NCBI RefSeq assembly: GCF_016097415.1
Contig: NZ_JAEHGE010000001.1
Coordinates: forward strand, 3,582,857 to 3,646,856
Length of the DNA stretch: 64,000 nucleotides
Origin: a sulfur-oxidizing endosymbiont of Gigantopelta aegis
Lineage (GTDB): Bacteria > Pseudomonadota > Gammaproteobacteria > GRL18
Reading direction: 5' to 3'
How positions within the stretch are numbered: the first letter of the stretch is position 1; the number at the start of each line of letters is the position of its first letter. Under the pieces are notes generated by a model. That model did not search any database, had not been told where the DNA came from, and was given only the letters and a program-made list of their open reading frames with translations. The position numbers were made by a program, and so were the translations under genes. Below, piece after piece: positions 12,898-24,027 of this stretch.

Positions 12898-13263
12898 TTA
12901 AAATACAGACTCATAATGCAATTTCTTATGCGGTTTCATGACACTGATATCATAGCCGTCTAATAGCCAGTTGATTTGTTGTCCGGTGATATTCATCAGG
13001 TCATCTTCACCCTTTGGCCATTTGAACTTTTCTTCTGAGAGACTTTTGTAATAGAGTACAAAACCGGTATTATCCCAGAAGAGGCATTTAATTTTATTAC
13101 GCTGACGATTGGTAAAGGCATACAGATGGCCTGCAAAAGGATTATGACCTAATTCACATTCAACAATGGCACTGAGGCCAATAAAACTTTTACGAAAATC
13201 AACAGGCTTCAGATAGAGATACACCTGTGGCAGGCTGAGTGATGGAAGTATGGCTGACTTCAT
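12898..13263 (-). CDS. tnpB: IS66 accessory protein TnpB
   Basis: 121 residues, full length for the family, with the TnpB signature VDFRKSFIGLSAIVECELG followed by HNPFAGHLYAF and NRQRNKIKCLFWD. TnpB is required with TnpA and TnpC for IS66 movement; its biochemical role is not settled. Its ATG overlaps the stop of tnpA by four bases, which indicates translational coupling. Intact, unlike its counterparts in the type B elements. Confidence 0.92.
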   Translation of the reverse strand: MKSAILPSLSLPQVYLYLKPVDFRKSFIGLSAIVECELGHNPFAGHLYAFTNRQRNKIKCLFWDNTGFVLYYKSLSEEKFKWPKGEDDLMNITGQQINWLLDGYDISVMKPHKKLHYESVF

Positions 13264-13589
13264 TGGAACAATCCTGCTAATTGTTTTACCAGCTGTACAT
13301 TATCGGCAGTCACCCCTTCAATGCGTAGCTGATTGGGTAATTCTACAATTAATGCTGAGGTGCGGGCTGAATAGTGTGTCGGGGAAGATAGTTGAATAAA
13401 ACCATTCCCCTTTGTCATCGCACTGGTTTGCGTTGTTGCACCCAGCAACTTACGCTTGTAATAGCCAAAACGTTTGATGGGTAGCCCATGTTCCTGACAA
13501 TAGGATGCCTGGCTGATACTGTTTTCATTCCATTGATTAACGTGGTCTTGCCAAAATTGTTTTGAGTTGGCTTGGGTTTCTGGTTTCAT
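13260..13589 (-). CDS. tnpA: IS66 accessory protein TnpA
   Basis: 109 residues. The N-terminal part (FWQDHVNQWNENSISQASYC) and YYKRKLLG are typical of the small IS66 first ORF, which has a helix-turn-helix look. The gene begins about 85 bases inside the right end of the element and overlaps tnpB. No frame break is seen. Confidence 0.88.
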   Translation of the reverse strand: MKPETQANSKQFWQDHVNQWNENSISQASYCQEHGLPIKRFGYYKRKLLGATTQTSAMTKGNGFIQLSSPTHYSARTSALIVELPNQLRIEGVTADNVQLVKQLAGLFQ

Positions 13590-14917
13590 TGATGTGCCTC
13601 ATAATTAATCGATGGATTGATTATGAGGCAGGGGAGATATTTTTTGAATAACGCTAGATGGTTAAGCGCTTACGATGATTCTATTCTGGCGGCAGAGGAA
13701 GCCGCTCATGCCAAGCGTCAAATCGCTCTGAAAAACAAGTTTCATCCTGTGAATCTGTCTTTATACATAAAAGCAGATACGCTGTCAGAGCTGGATGAAA
13801 TGACGTATGAAATTGATTCTTTATTGATCAGCAATGATCTCCAGCCTATCGATCTGAATAGTGACTTATTAACTCTGGACAGCTATCTGAAAAATCTGCC
13901 CATGGCCTATGATGTGGAATACGATAAATTCAGTCGTCGTTCAAGATTAATGCATTCCCTGGATATTGCAGCACTGAGTCCCTTATATGGTCGCTCCCGT
14001 GGATCAGTAATCCTGGCTTAAATGAATTTAACCGGGGAGGTGAGGCTCTTTTCTGGATCCCATAAGAGATCGCAAACAAAATGCGCATTTATTAACACTG
14101 GGTCCAACGGGAGCAGGCAAGAGTTCTTATCTGGTGAAGATCATTCGCTCCATGTTTGCTATTCATCGCCCCCGTATTTTTATTATTGAAGCAGGTAACA
14201 GCTTTGGCTTGTTGGGTGATGATTTTAAACGTCTGGGAGTGAGTGTTAATCAGTTAAGCCTGAAACCCGGTACCAAAGTGTCCATTCCTCCCTTCCGAGA
14301 TGCAACGGCTTTGCTAAAAACCATAACAGAAACGGATATTGATGCCATTGAGGATGATGATCAGATTGAAGAAGTTGAGTCTGTTCAGGATAAACTAATG
14401 AATTCAGAAGCTGATCCTGATGAAAAAAGGGATCAGTTGGGTGAAATGGAAATTGCCGCAAAGATCATGATTACTGGTGGGGATGAAAATGAGAAGTTTA
14501 ACAAATCTGATCGCCTGATTGTACGCCGTGGTATTTATCGGGCAGCAGAAACGGTTGCTAAAGATGGGCGTAAACAAACTATGGTAACCGATGTTGTCAA
14601 CGGATCCGTGAGGTTTCACATTTTGAACTAACCCAAAATAATAATCGAAGTAAAGGAGAACGAGCCTCTGAACTGGCCGATGCCATGGAATTGTTCTGTG
14701 ATGGCTTTACTGGAGAATTATTCAATCAGGAAGGGGAGTATTGGCCGGAAGCAGATATTACCGTTGTGGATCTGGCTTATCTGGCTCGTGAAGGATATGA
14801 AACTGAATTGGCAGTAGCTTATACCGGATTGATGGTAAACGTCAATTAAAACCCACGTTCACAATAAGCTTCAGTTAGCTCAAACTATGATCTTCAATTC
14901 GTAATTTGGAGATACAA

Positions 14918-15241
14918 ATGAGCAACCATTCAAAAGATGCTTCGATGAAGCAACACATAGAGAGCCTGCCAAGCCAGTAACTTAAGCCAGGCAGTTTATT
15001 GTCAACAACATAAGATACCCTCTCATATTTTTAGCTATTATCGAAAGAAGTTGGGTTATGTTAGCTCATCAAAACAGGTCAACACCAACAATCAACTCAT
15101 TCCCATTAATTTACTGGCCAATTCCCCACAAGCAATGCAATTAAAGTAAGCCATACCAATGGTTTCAGTTTGGAAATCAATTCTGATACGAACCTGAATC
15201 AGCTCAAGTCCATTCTGGATTTGCTCAGGACTGTTTCATGA
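14918..15241 (+). pseudogene. tnpA: IS66 TnpA (type B copy 1), frame broken
   Basis: Same gene as 51925-52248 (MSNHSKDASMKQHIE...) behind the same GGAG site. An extra two bases near 14960 (agagagcctg against agaggcctg in the other copy) and a shorter C-run near 15123 break the frame. The stop overlaps the tnpB start (ATGA). Confidence 0.85.
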
Positions 15242-15593
15242 TAACGGGCATCACAGTCAATCAGGTTTATCTGGTTTCTGGTGTTACCGATATGAGAAAA
15301 GCAACCAATGGGCTATCACTGATTGTCTCAGAGCAATTGGAACACAATCCCTTTGATGGCAGTGTCTTTGTTTTTGTAATCGTCAGCGAGATAAACTTAA
15401 AATACTGTACTGGGAGCGTAATGGTTTCTGGCTTTACTATCGTACACTTGAAAAAGGGAAATTCCAGTGGCCGATGGAAAAAGAACAACCCACTCTTTCG
15501 TTAACACTGAGAGAATTACAGTGGTTACTGGATGGTTTATCTTGCACACAACACCATGCTCACCCTGAAATTCATGGTCTGGAAAACAACTAA
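15238..15593 (+). pseudogene. tnpB: IS66 TnpB (type B copy 1), frame broken
   Basis: Opens with VYLVSGVTDMRKATNGLS and [11 protein letters not shown], the TnpB signature. It then needs a -1 frame change after GTT TTT near 15374 to continue with [17 protein letters not shown] and the normal C terminus LRELQWLLDGL. The total of 356 bases is one short of 119 codons. Unlike copy 2, the run of A near 15452 is in frame here. The same first break occurs in copy 2, so it is either inherited or a slippage signal. Confidence 0.85.
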
Positions 15594-15667
15594 AAAAGTC
15601 CCTTTAGATGCGCATTAAACAGAATAAATACAAGCATTTAACGCTCATTTTTAGTATAATATAACGC

Positions 15668-17198
15668 ATGAGTTCAACAGACAAAATACTACCAGAAGAG
15701 ATACCAACGCTCAAAAACAGGGTGCTTGAACTCCAGTCAAAAGTGGACTGGTATGAGGAACAATTTCGTCTGTTGCAACATAAACGGTTTGGTACTTCCA
15801 GTGAAAAAGAAGTTCACCCCGACTTCTTTAATGAGGCAGAAACGTTCGCCGAAGAAGCACCGGAAGTCCGTGAAACCATTACTTATGAGCGTAAAAAGCC
15901 CGGTCGTAAGCCTTTACCTAAAGACCTACCTCGTAAAGTTGTTCGTCATGAGTTATCTGAAGCAGAACAAGTCTGTGACTGCGGTCATCACTTGCATGAA
16001 ATTGGTGAAGAGACCTCAGAGCAACTGGAAATTGTTCCTGCTCAGGTATATGTTGTAGAACATGTTCAGGTTAAATATGCCTGTCGTGCTTGTGAGGAAG
16101 GCGTTAAAACTGCTCCTAAGCCTGCACAGCCCATTCCTAGAAGTTTTGCATCACCCAGCCTGCTGGCCTATATCATTGTTTCTAAATTCCTAGACAGCTT
16201 GCCTCTCTATCGACAGGAAGCGATATTTAAACGCTATAAGATAACACTTTCCAGAGCCAGTATGTCCAACTGGGTGCTTAAATCAGCTGAATTACTCAAA
16301 CCCTTTTATAATCGGTTGTTGTATTATCTCATTAGGCAGAAAATCATCCAGGCCGATGAAACAACGATGCGAGTGATCCATGATGGACGTGAGAATTGCC
16401 CTAAATCTTATATGTGGCTCTATCAAAGTGGCGGCTATCATTCCAAGTGTCCCATTGTTTTGTATGAGTATCAGCCTACTCGTGCAGGCCAACATGCCAA
16501 AACCTTTTTAACGGGGTTTTCAGGTTACCTGCAAACGGATGGCTTTCCCGGTTATCATATATTCGAAAATGAGAACAGTGAAGTCACTTTATTAGGCTGC
16601 ATGGCACATGCTCGTCGCAAGTTCCATGATGCCTTAAAAGCATTACCCAAGAACAGTCAGAAAAAGCCTGGCATGGTACAAATGGCGATCAGTAAAATTG
16701 CTAAATTGTATGCGATTGAAAAACAAATCAAACCGCTCAATGCTGAACAACGTTACCTGATCCGTCAGGAAAAAAAGCAAACCACTACTGGATGACTTTA
16801 AAAAGTGGTGTGATGATAAAGTGACTAAAACAACAAAAGACAGTAAGTTGGGTGTCGCTATTCGTTATGTGATCAATCAATGGAAGTATCTGACTGTCTA
16901 TCTTGAAGAGGGCAACCTCCAGATTGATAATAATATGGCAGAGCGGCGGATCAAACCCTTTGTGATTGGGCGCAAAAACTGGGTCATGAACCAAAATCCT
17001 CGTGGTGCTGAGGCCAGTGCTATTTTATATTCAATCGTGCAAACAGCGAAAGCAAACAACCTAGAGCCCTTTGCCTTTTTAACACACATTCTGACTGAGT
17101 TACCTAAGCTGGGCAGGCATTATGATGATGAGGCTTTAGAGCAATTGTTGCCATGGAATTTGACTGAAAAAATTCAGCCTTTAAATAAAGTGGAATGA
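15668..17198 (+). pseudogene. tnpC: IS66 transposase TnpC (type B copy 1), one frame break
   Basis: Matches the intact 509-residue copy at 52675-54204 until near 16780, where a run of seven A (six in the other copy) shifts the frame and ends the first part at 16795. The remaining C-terminal 130 residues, with ERRIKPFVIGRKNWVMN, continue in another frame to 17198. It contains an N-terminal coiled coil, an HKRFGTSSEK motif, a zinc-binding CDCGHH / CRAC segment, and the DDE core with IIQADETTMRVI. Confidence 0.9.
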
Positions 17199-17240
17199 TA
17201 CGTCAACGTGGGAAGTTTTGACGTATACGTTTTAATAATT

Positions 17241-17311
17241 GATGCGCTTCGTACCTCAGCAGCATCCTACGAGCGAGTAATGTAGGATGCTGCTGAGGTA
17301 CGAAGCGCATC
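17241..17311. repeat. Perfect REP-like palindrome
   Basis: Arms 17241-17270 and 17282-17311 are perfect 30-base reverse complements around the 11-base loop gagcgagtaat. It lies 27 bases before the end of the DUF1501 gene. In RNA it would form a very stable hairpin at the 3' end of that transcript, so it may also stop transcription or protect the mRNA, although no T-run follows on the minus strand. Confidence 0.92.
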
Positions 17312-17338
17312 ATCAATAGCATGAATGCTAATCAAGCA

Positions 17339-18673
17339 CTAGCTTAAGAAGCCAATTGGATTATAGTTATGATTAGGAAAAACCGGTCCTAAAGTGTTAT
17401 TACCCAGGTGTCTTGAAAGCACTTCAGAGAAGACATCGGTATAATCAATCGTCTTGGCTAAATAACGACCTTGATAGAGTTGATCTTCCCTTAGACCCGG
17501 CCACTGAGCGCCCGCGCCATACATTCCCCCATTGATTGAATTACCCACAGCAAACCAACTTGATGCATTGCCATGATCGGTGCCGCGACTACCATTTTCT
17601 CGTGCGGTACGACCAAACTCGGTCATTGTTAAAATGACCACATCAGAATCAGTGGCAGTGCTAATGTCCTTATACAAGGCAGCAATTCCCGAAGCAAAAT
17701 CACTGTGTCGAGTTGCCTGACTGCCTTCGGCGCCACCCTGATTTGCGTGGGTGTCCCAACCGCCGATATTCACCGTGGCGAGTTCCAGACCAACATCAGA
17801 TTTAATTAATTTTGCTACCTGAGTCAATTGACGACCAAATGAACTGTCGGGATAAGTCGCACCATTTTCAGGGGTATAATCCGCTTCAGATACATCGGCC
17901 AATGTCTCAAGGTTGTTGAGCATGATTTGACCTTGTTGATGAACCAGATCACGATTTGGATTATCAAATACGGAGTCACCATAGATATTTAATAAATTTT
18001 CTATGGTGGCACTATCAAAATTATTGGCACCGAAATCGGAAATATTGTTAAAGGTCATAACGCTTTCTGAGCCCCGTAAGGCATGCACTAATTCATCACC
18101 CATACTAACGGCTCTGACCAGTGAATCTCTTTTTAAAGCGGCCATGTGTCGATTGAGCCAGCCATCTGGCAGGCGAGTCGGCATACCGCTTTCTATTAGA
18201 TTTTGACTCTCAAAGTGGGAACGTGACGGATTGTTATAATGCACTGCGGGCATAACCGCCATCACACCTTGCTGATAAAGCTCATGTAATGGCGATAGCG
18301 CAGGGTGCAAACCTAATAAACCATCTAAGTTTAAGGCACTGGCTGCGCTAATAGAGGGCGGGCTGATACCAATGGTCGGACGTAAGTTATAATATTCGTC
18401 GTCACCAAAGGGAATGACGGTATTAAGGCCATCACAGGCACCACGCTGGAAAATGACCACCAGTGTTTTACCGGCAAACTGATCAGGCCCTGCAGTTTTA
18501 ATGATTGGCGTGGCCGAAGCCGCAGCCTCTTTTTTTAAGTTGCCTAATAAAATGGCATTACTCATCAATGCATTGGCAGATGTTACCGTTGGATTAAAAG
18601 GATTGCCGTAAAGGAATGATCCTGAAGCCAGTGGCACCGCCATTAAATTGCGGATAAATTTTCTTCTGTTCAT
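17339..18673 (-). CDS. DUF1501 family secreted protein
   Basis: 444 residues of the DUF1501 family, distant relatives of the alkaline-phosphatase/sulfatase fold; the function is not established. The N terminus NRRKFIRNLMAVPLASG is a twin-arginine (Tat) signal, so export in folded form is likely. Family signatures include VVIFQRGACDGLNTVIP, a GIAALYKDI segment and the metal-site-like TEFGRTARENGSRGTDHG near residue 355. It lies 10 bases downstream of the DUF1800 gene on the same strand. DUF1800-DUF1501 pairs are a very common bacterial arrangement and the two are presumed to act together at the cell surface. The reading frame is complete. Confidence 0.9.
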   Translation of the reverse strand: MNRRKFIRNLMAVPLASGSFLYGNPFNPTVTSANALMSNAILLGNLKKEAAASATPIIKTAGPDQFAGKTLVVIFQRGACDGLNTVIPFGDDEYYNLRPTIGISPPSISAASALNLDGLLGLHPALSPLHELYQQGVMAVMPAVHYNNPSRSHFESQNLIESGMPTRLPDGWLNRHMAALKRDSLVRAVSMGDELVHALRGSESVMTFNNISDFGANNFDSATIENLLNIYGDSVFDNPNRDLVHQQGQIMLNNLETLADVSEADYTPENGATYPDSSFGRQLTQVAKLIKSDVGLELATVNIGGWDTHANQGGAEGSQATRHSDFASGIAALYKDISTATDSDVVILTMTEFGRTARENGSRGTDHGNASSWFAVGNSINGGMYGAGAQWPGLREDQLYQGRYLAKTIDYTDVFSEVLSRHLGNNTLGPVFPNHNYNPIGFLS

Positions 18674-21335
18674 GACAAATCCTTTATTGAAGTTGATAAG
18701 CTGGAAAACTTAAAACGGTTGCAATCATTGCTCGCAATGCTTGCTCAGACCCTTCTGCATCCAGTTCAAAGGGCACACGGCCATCCTGTGTCAGCTTGTT
18801 GTAAGCGACTGACCATTCAAATGGTGTGTAGTCACTATCGACAGTCAGCATCAGTAAATAGCCCAATACACCCTGTGCAGTCTCATAACCACGGCTTCTA
18901 AAAAATTCCGTGACACTGTTGAGATAAGTATTACTGTTGTAATAATTTTCTTCGTTAAATGCCAGATTAGTGCCGAAGCGAATGCGGGTCATGAGCTGGT
19001 TCATATTGATCCATTTATCGCCGGTTTCAGCCCAGCCTGTAGGGACAGGATTATGAAACAAAGGCATGCCCAGATTTTGTATTTCAGCATAGGTATTACG
19101 TGGCGAATGCTGAGCCATCAAATTACGTTCAGCACCGGCGAGAAACTCAATGGGGGTTTTGAATTTCTGGTGGAACTGTCGGGGTGAATTAAATTCAGGC
19201 GAGGCAAAGATTGTTTGCAATACCTGTTTTATGTTGCCATTACTACTGAGGAAGCTTGCGGCACAACCGCTGATTGAACCTGGTAGTGGCTTATCATCAA
19301 CAAAAACTTGCAAGAGCTTAGTACAGATAAATTTGGCCGTGGCAGGGTGTGAGGCTAATATGTCAAGTATCATGTCACCGCCTTCTACGCCTAAACCGGC
19401 AGGGATAACATTACCGACAAAGAGTTTTTCTCCGTAGTCATGTCGTGACTCATTAAAGTAGAAGGCATGATCTCTTTCTTGCCAACCGGTGAATACACGG
19501 GCAACTTCAGCGACATCCTCATTGGTATAACCGCCATTGACTCCCAGTGTATGCAACTCCATTAACTCGCGAGCATAATTTTCATTAGGCTCTTCTTTGC
19601 GATTGGTAATATTGTCCAAATAAACCATCATGCCGGGGCTCTTTGAGCTAACGGCAAGCAAGTCACGAAAGTTACCCAGGGCATGACGGCGAAACAGATT
19701 ATTCTCACCGAGTTCATAACCGACATGACTGGTTTTATTGACATCGGTATTGAAGTGATTTTCCCAGAACCAGGTCATTACTTCTAATAATTGACGCTTA
19801 CTATAAATTGCATACTTAAGCTGATAATCAATTAGGTCACGATGCGAGTCAGGCACTTCAAAGGCAATTCTATCCTGGAATGCAGTATCATCAATCGTTG
19901 AAGGATTGAGCTGTTGATTAATAAACGCCTGAGCACCCATTTTGCGTACTTCATCTAATAAGTCAGGTGTTGCGCCAAAGGTGAGGCGATTGATTAGCTG
20001 AACGCCATCATCAATGACTGAAACGACTTGTAAATTGACTGTTTCGCTGGAAAGATTACCGGCTGAATCCACTGCTTTGATGACAACATCAATGGTGGCG
20101 CCTAGAGTGACTTCCTCAACGACTAAAGTCCAACGACCGCTTGCGGATATTTCTATTTTGGAGTCACTTTTAACCTTGCCATAAATAGAGTCATTCACGT
20201 CAGCGCTTAGGCGTCTCACGCCGGTATTATCGCTGACATTACCGGATATGAGGAATCCTTTGACAGATACTTTGTCACCATTGAGGTGTGAGCTAATATC
20301 TAACGCCGGGAATTCATCATCTACAATTGAGTTGACGCTTAGTCCCACTTGAGTTTTATTTTGAGCCACATCATAGGCGGTCACACTCAGTGGAATATTG
20401 CCTAATCCACCCAGCATTGCAGCATTGACTGAATATTCCCAATAATTATTTGATACTGTTGCAAGACCAGAGCTACCACCAATATTGACTTCAACTCTAT
20501 CAATGGCATCATTGTCACTGACTAGTCCTCGTAATAAAAAGCCATTACTACTGACTAAGGCATTTGCAGAAGGACTGCTAATGGAAATAACAGGTACTTT
20601 TTGATCAGGTCTATAGGTTAGGCCGGGGCTAATTGAAAAAACAACTTTGCCGCTTTCGCTGATCCAAGGTGAAAAGTAATATTTGTTCTGTGCAAAGGTG
20701 TTTTTTGCCAAAATCGTATAAAGTCTGCCTGAGTTAACGCCAGATAAATCAAAGTTTACGACTCCTTGTGCATCGGTTGTGCCGGAGTTCTTCCAGTGCA
20801 ATTTTCCATCGGGTGTTTTTTCAATGGAGGTGAGCTTAAAACCGGCCATTGCCTTGCCATTGCGCGCATCAATGAGAGTAACGGGTGTATTACCGACTGC
20901 AAACGAAAAGTTGCCTGTGGTATTTAATATCTCACTATAAACGCTACCGGCTTGATAAGGTGAGCTTTTTAACTGATAAAGTCTGCCTGAGCCCAGGCCA
21001 TCTAAATCAAATGCAACTTTACCCTGGGCATCCGTTGTCAGACGTTGACGCCATTTGTATTCATCGTTAGGTAAAATTTCTTTGACATCAATGCGCTGGT
21101 TGGCAAGCGGTTGATTAGTCAAGGCGTTAACCAGGGTGACATTTAAAGGTTTATTGCCCACGGTAAAAGTCACTGCACCGAGAGTGAGGTCTGGGCTATA
21201 TTTGGTACTACCATCTATGAGGCTAGTGGCTCGAAGAAAGTATTCACGGCCATTGCTTAAACCGGGTAGTAATGTGGCTATACTTAACCGGACACACAAC
21301 TTAAAATAACTAAAAGATAAAAAGTGTGACCTAAA

Positions 21336-21633
21336 ATGAATGATCAAACAAAAAAACCGAATAAAAGCTATACATCAGAATTTAAAGAATCAGCTGTCAA
21401 ATTAGCTAATGAGACGGATCAACCCGTTTCTCAGACTGCCAGGGAGCTAGGTGTTAATGTAAATACTCTACATACCTGGATCAGTAAATATTCCAAACCG
21501 GTGAAGACGGTAGCCAATAGAAGTGATGAACACATTTATGATGAAGTAAAACGTCTGAAAAAAGAATTGGCAAAAGTGATTCAGGAGCGTGATTTATTAA
21601 AAAGGCCACAGCGTACTTTGCAAGGGAAACTTT

Positions 21634-21656
<23 letters not shown>
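21336..21656 (+). CDS. IS3 OrfA, helix-turn-helix protein
   Basis: 106 residues. The N-terminal helix-turn-helix ([15 protein letters not shown] ... [19 protein letters not shown]) and a C-terminal leucine-zipper region ([18 protein letters not shown]) are typical of IS3 OrfA, which binds the IS ends and is normally fused to OrfB by -1 frameshifting. After DLLK the family sequence KATAYFA is found one frame away because the A-run at 21598-21602 is five rather than six. The same five-A run occurs in all three copies, so the annotated last 20 residues are probably not native. Confidence 0.85.
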
Positions 21657-22495
<839 letters not shown>

Positions 22496-22785
22496 ATCGA
22501 TTGATTGAAGAGGGTAAAAGGCGACATAAATGCCGCCCATTACCGTTGACGGCCATCGGCTCCTCAGCCTGTGCCGTGAAGATATTGTAACAGGATCATT
22601 ACCGTTGTGAAAATACCTTGGGTGAATGGAACGGCTCTATCGTTCCAGAGGGCAAAGCCCTTTCTCTTCATCTGTTTAAAGTTAACATGAGAAACTAAAA
22701 TGATAGGAAATACAAAATGACAAAAATCACTTGAAACAGCCAAAAAAATATTTAGAAAACTGTCCGGAAAAGTGTTGACACATCA
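22496..22785 (+). other. Long non-coding tail of the IS3-family element
   Basis: 290 bases between the OrfB stop and the right inverted repeat have no open frame. The segment is conserved in all three copies (also 25543-25833 and 43665-43959, inverted) and contains strong short stems: ggaacg-gctcta-cgttcc, agggc-aaa-gccct and ggccatcggctcctcagcc, as well as two copies of attaccgttg. Most IS3 elements end within tens of bases of orfB, so this tail is unusual. It may be a structured RNA, a terminator region or a captured fragment. Confidence 0.55.
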
Positions 22786-24027
22786 TAGATCAAAACGAAT
22801 AATACCACTGGTGTCGGTATTACCGGATGCGTGCCATTTATTGCTAGCATCACTTAATCGCTCGTATACTGTTATTCTAAAATCAGGCAGTGCTTTTTCG
22901 CTGGCGCCACTTTTTACCGCAACAGCTAAGGTGCCGACATTAAAACTGAAAGAGCCGGTAGTCGTGATAAGATCGGAATAACTATAGAGATTATTGTAAA
23001 CCTTGGATGCTAATTTATAGCTTCTTCCTGCACCGAGACCATCTAAATCAACAATGATTTGACCATTTGCATCAGTAGTTCTTTCAGTGATCCAATCACT
23101 TTTATCATTAGCTAATAGCTCCTGGACAATCACTTTTTGGCCAGCAATAATTTGTCCACTAATGCTGTCACGTAAGGTAATGTTGAGAGCTTTGTTGCCT
23201 ACTTTAAAAGCAATTTTGCCAATATTTGAGATGATCTGGCTATTTTTATAGCTACTATCAACGGGACTTTTTGCTTTTAAGATGTAGTTTGTGCCGCTCC
23301 CCAAGTTTTCCAAATCAAAACGAATGATACCCTGTTGATCGGTTTTACCTGAGGTGCGCCATTTTTGTTTGCCATCGGCCAAAATCTCGTAAGCAGTGAT
23401 GGAATAATTTTTTAGGAGGCTTCCATCTGCACCGGAAGTAATGCTGGCACTCAGGGCGCCGACTTGAAAAGCAAAGATACCACTGGAGGATACAACTTTG
23501 GAATAGGTGGTAATGTTGTTAAATGCATTAACAGTCAACACATAATTCTGACCGAAGCCTAGGCCTTCTAAAGTGAATATTGCCTGCCCTTGAGTATCGG
23601 TGGTCTTATTGGCAAACCATTTTAGCTTGCCATCAGATGCGCGTTGATAGGCGGTCACGCTAAGCCCGGAAAGCTTCTGTTGGGATAAGCGATCAGTTAA
23701 ATTAACGGTGAGTTGTCTGGTTTGAGCGGCTTCAAGCTGAGCATAAGGGGTCAAAACCAGCACTAATAATAGTGTGAGGAGTGACAGGAAGGCTCTACAT
23801 TTCTCCCAAGCATATCGTTGTAGAATGTGTTGAAAAGAATGATGCTGGCTGACATCTATTGTTTGTTTTATTAACACATTGCCCCCTTTCCTTTATTGTT
23901 GATTATATTAATATTTAGTTTAAGCATTAATATAAAAAGGGGTGTGAGTGCTTTCACAGTTAAGAGTTTTAAGTGCTTTTAATGTGGAAATTTGTGCGTT
24001 AGTTCAATAAATTTCACCAGCTCAGGG

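Larger units (their letters stand above)
11294..13673 (-). mobile_element. Complete IS66-family element (type A)
   Basis: The 2380-base element has terminal inverted repeats gtaagcgcttaacga... at the left and ...ggttaagcgcttac at the right. It is flanked by an exact 8-base duplication, gatgattc, at 11286-11293 and 13674-13681. Three genes in the IS66 order tnpA-tnpB-tnpC are read on the minus strand; tnpC has one frame break. The 8-base duplication is characteristic of the family. The insertion lies in the VirB4-type gene. Confidence 0.95.
11041..14834 (+). pseudogene. Conjugative VirB4/TraC-type ATPase, truncated at both ends and IS66-interrupted
   Basis: The product would power type IV secretion during conjugation. 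Piece one (11041-11293) and piece two (13682-14834) join in frame when IS66 and one 8-base duplication are removed (...TEDDSILAAEEAAHAKR). After that come the linker GRSRG, then, past indels near 14005 and 14057, Walker A GPTGAGKSS near 14100 and a segment IFIIEAGNSFGLLG. A further indel near 14610 leads to ELADAMELFCDGFTGELF and, just before the next IS66, TVVDLAYLARE. The style matches the ICE-type conjugative ATPase family rather than F-plasmid TraC; this is from memory of the family, not a search. The start is lost at the IS21 boundary and the end at the second IS66. Confidence 0.8.
14835..17228 (+). mobile_element. IS66-family element (type B, copy 1) with unmatched flanks
   Basis: Nearly identical to the element at 51842-54234: both start gtaaacgtcaattaaaaccc and end ttttgacgtatac. 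The ends are partial inverted repeats. The left flank is gattgatg and the right flank gttttaat, so the 8-base duplication expected for the family is missing. The VirB4-type gene stops at the left end and does not resume at the right. A deletion from the right end outwards, or recombination between two copies, would explain this. All three genes carry small indels. Confidence 0.92.
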
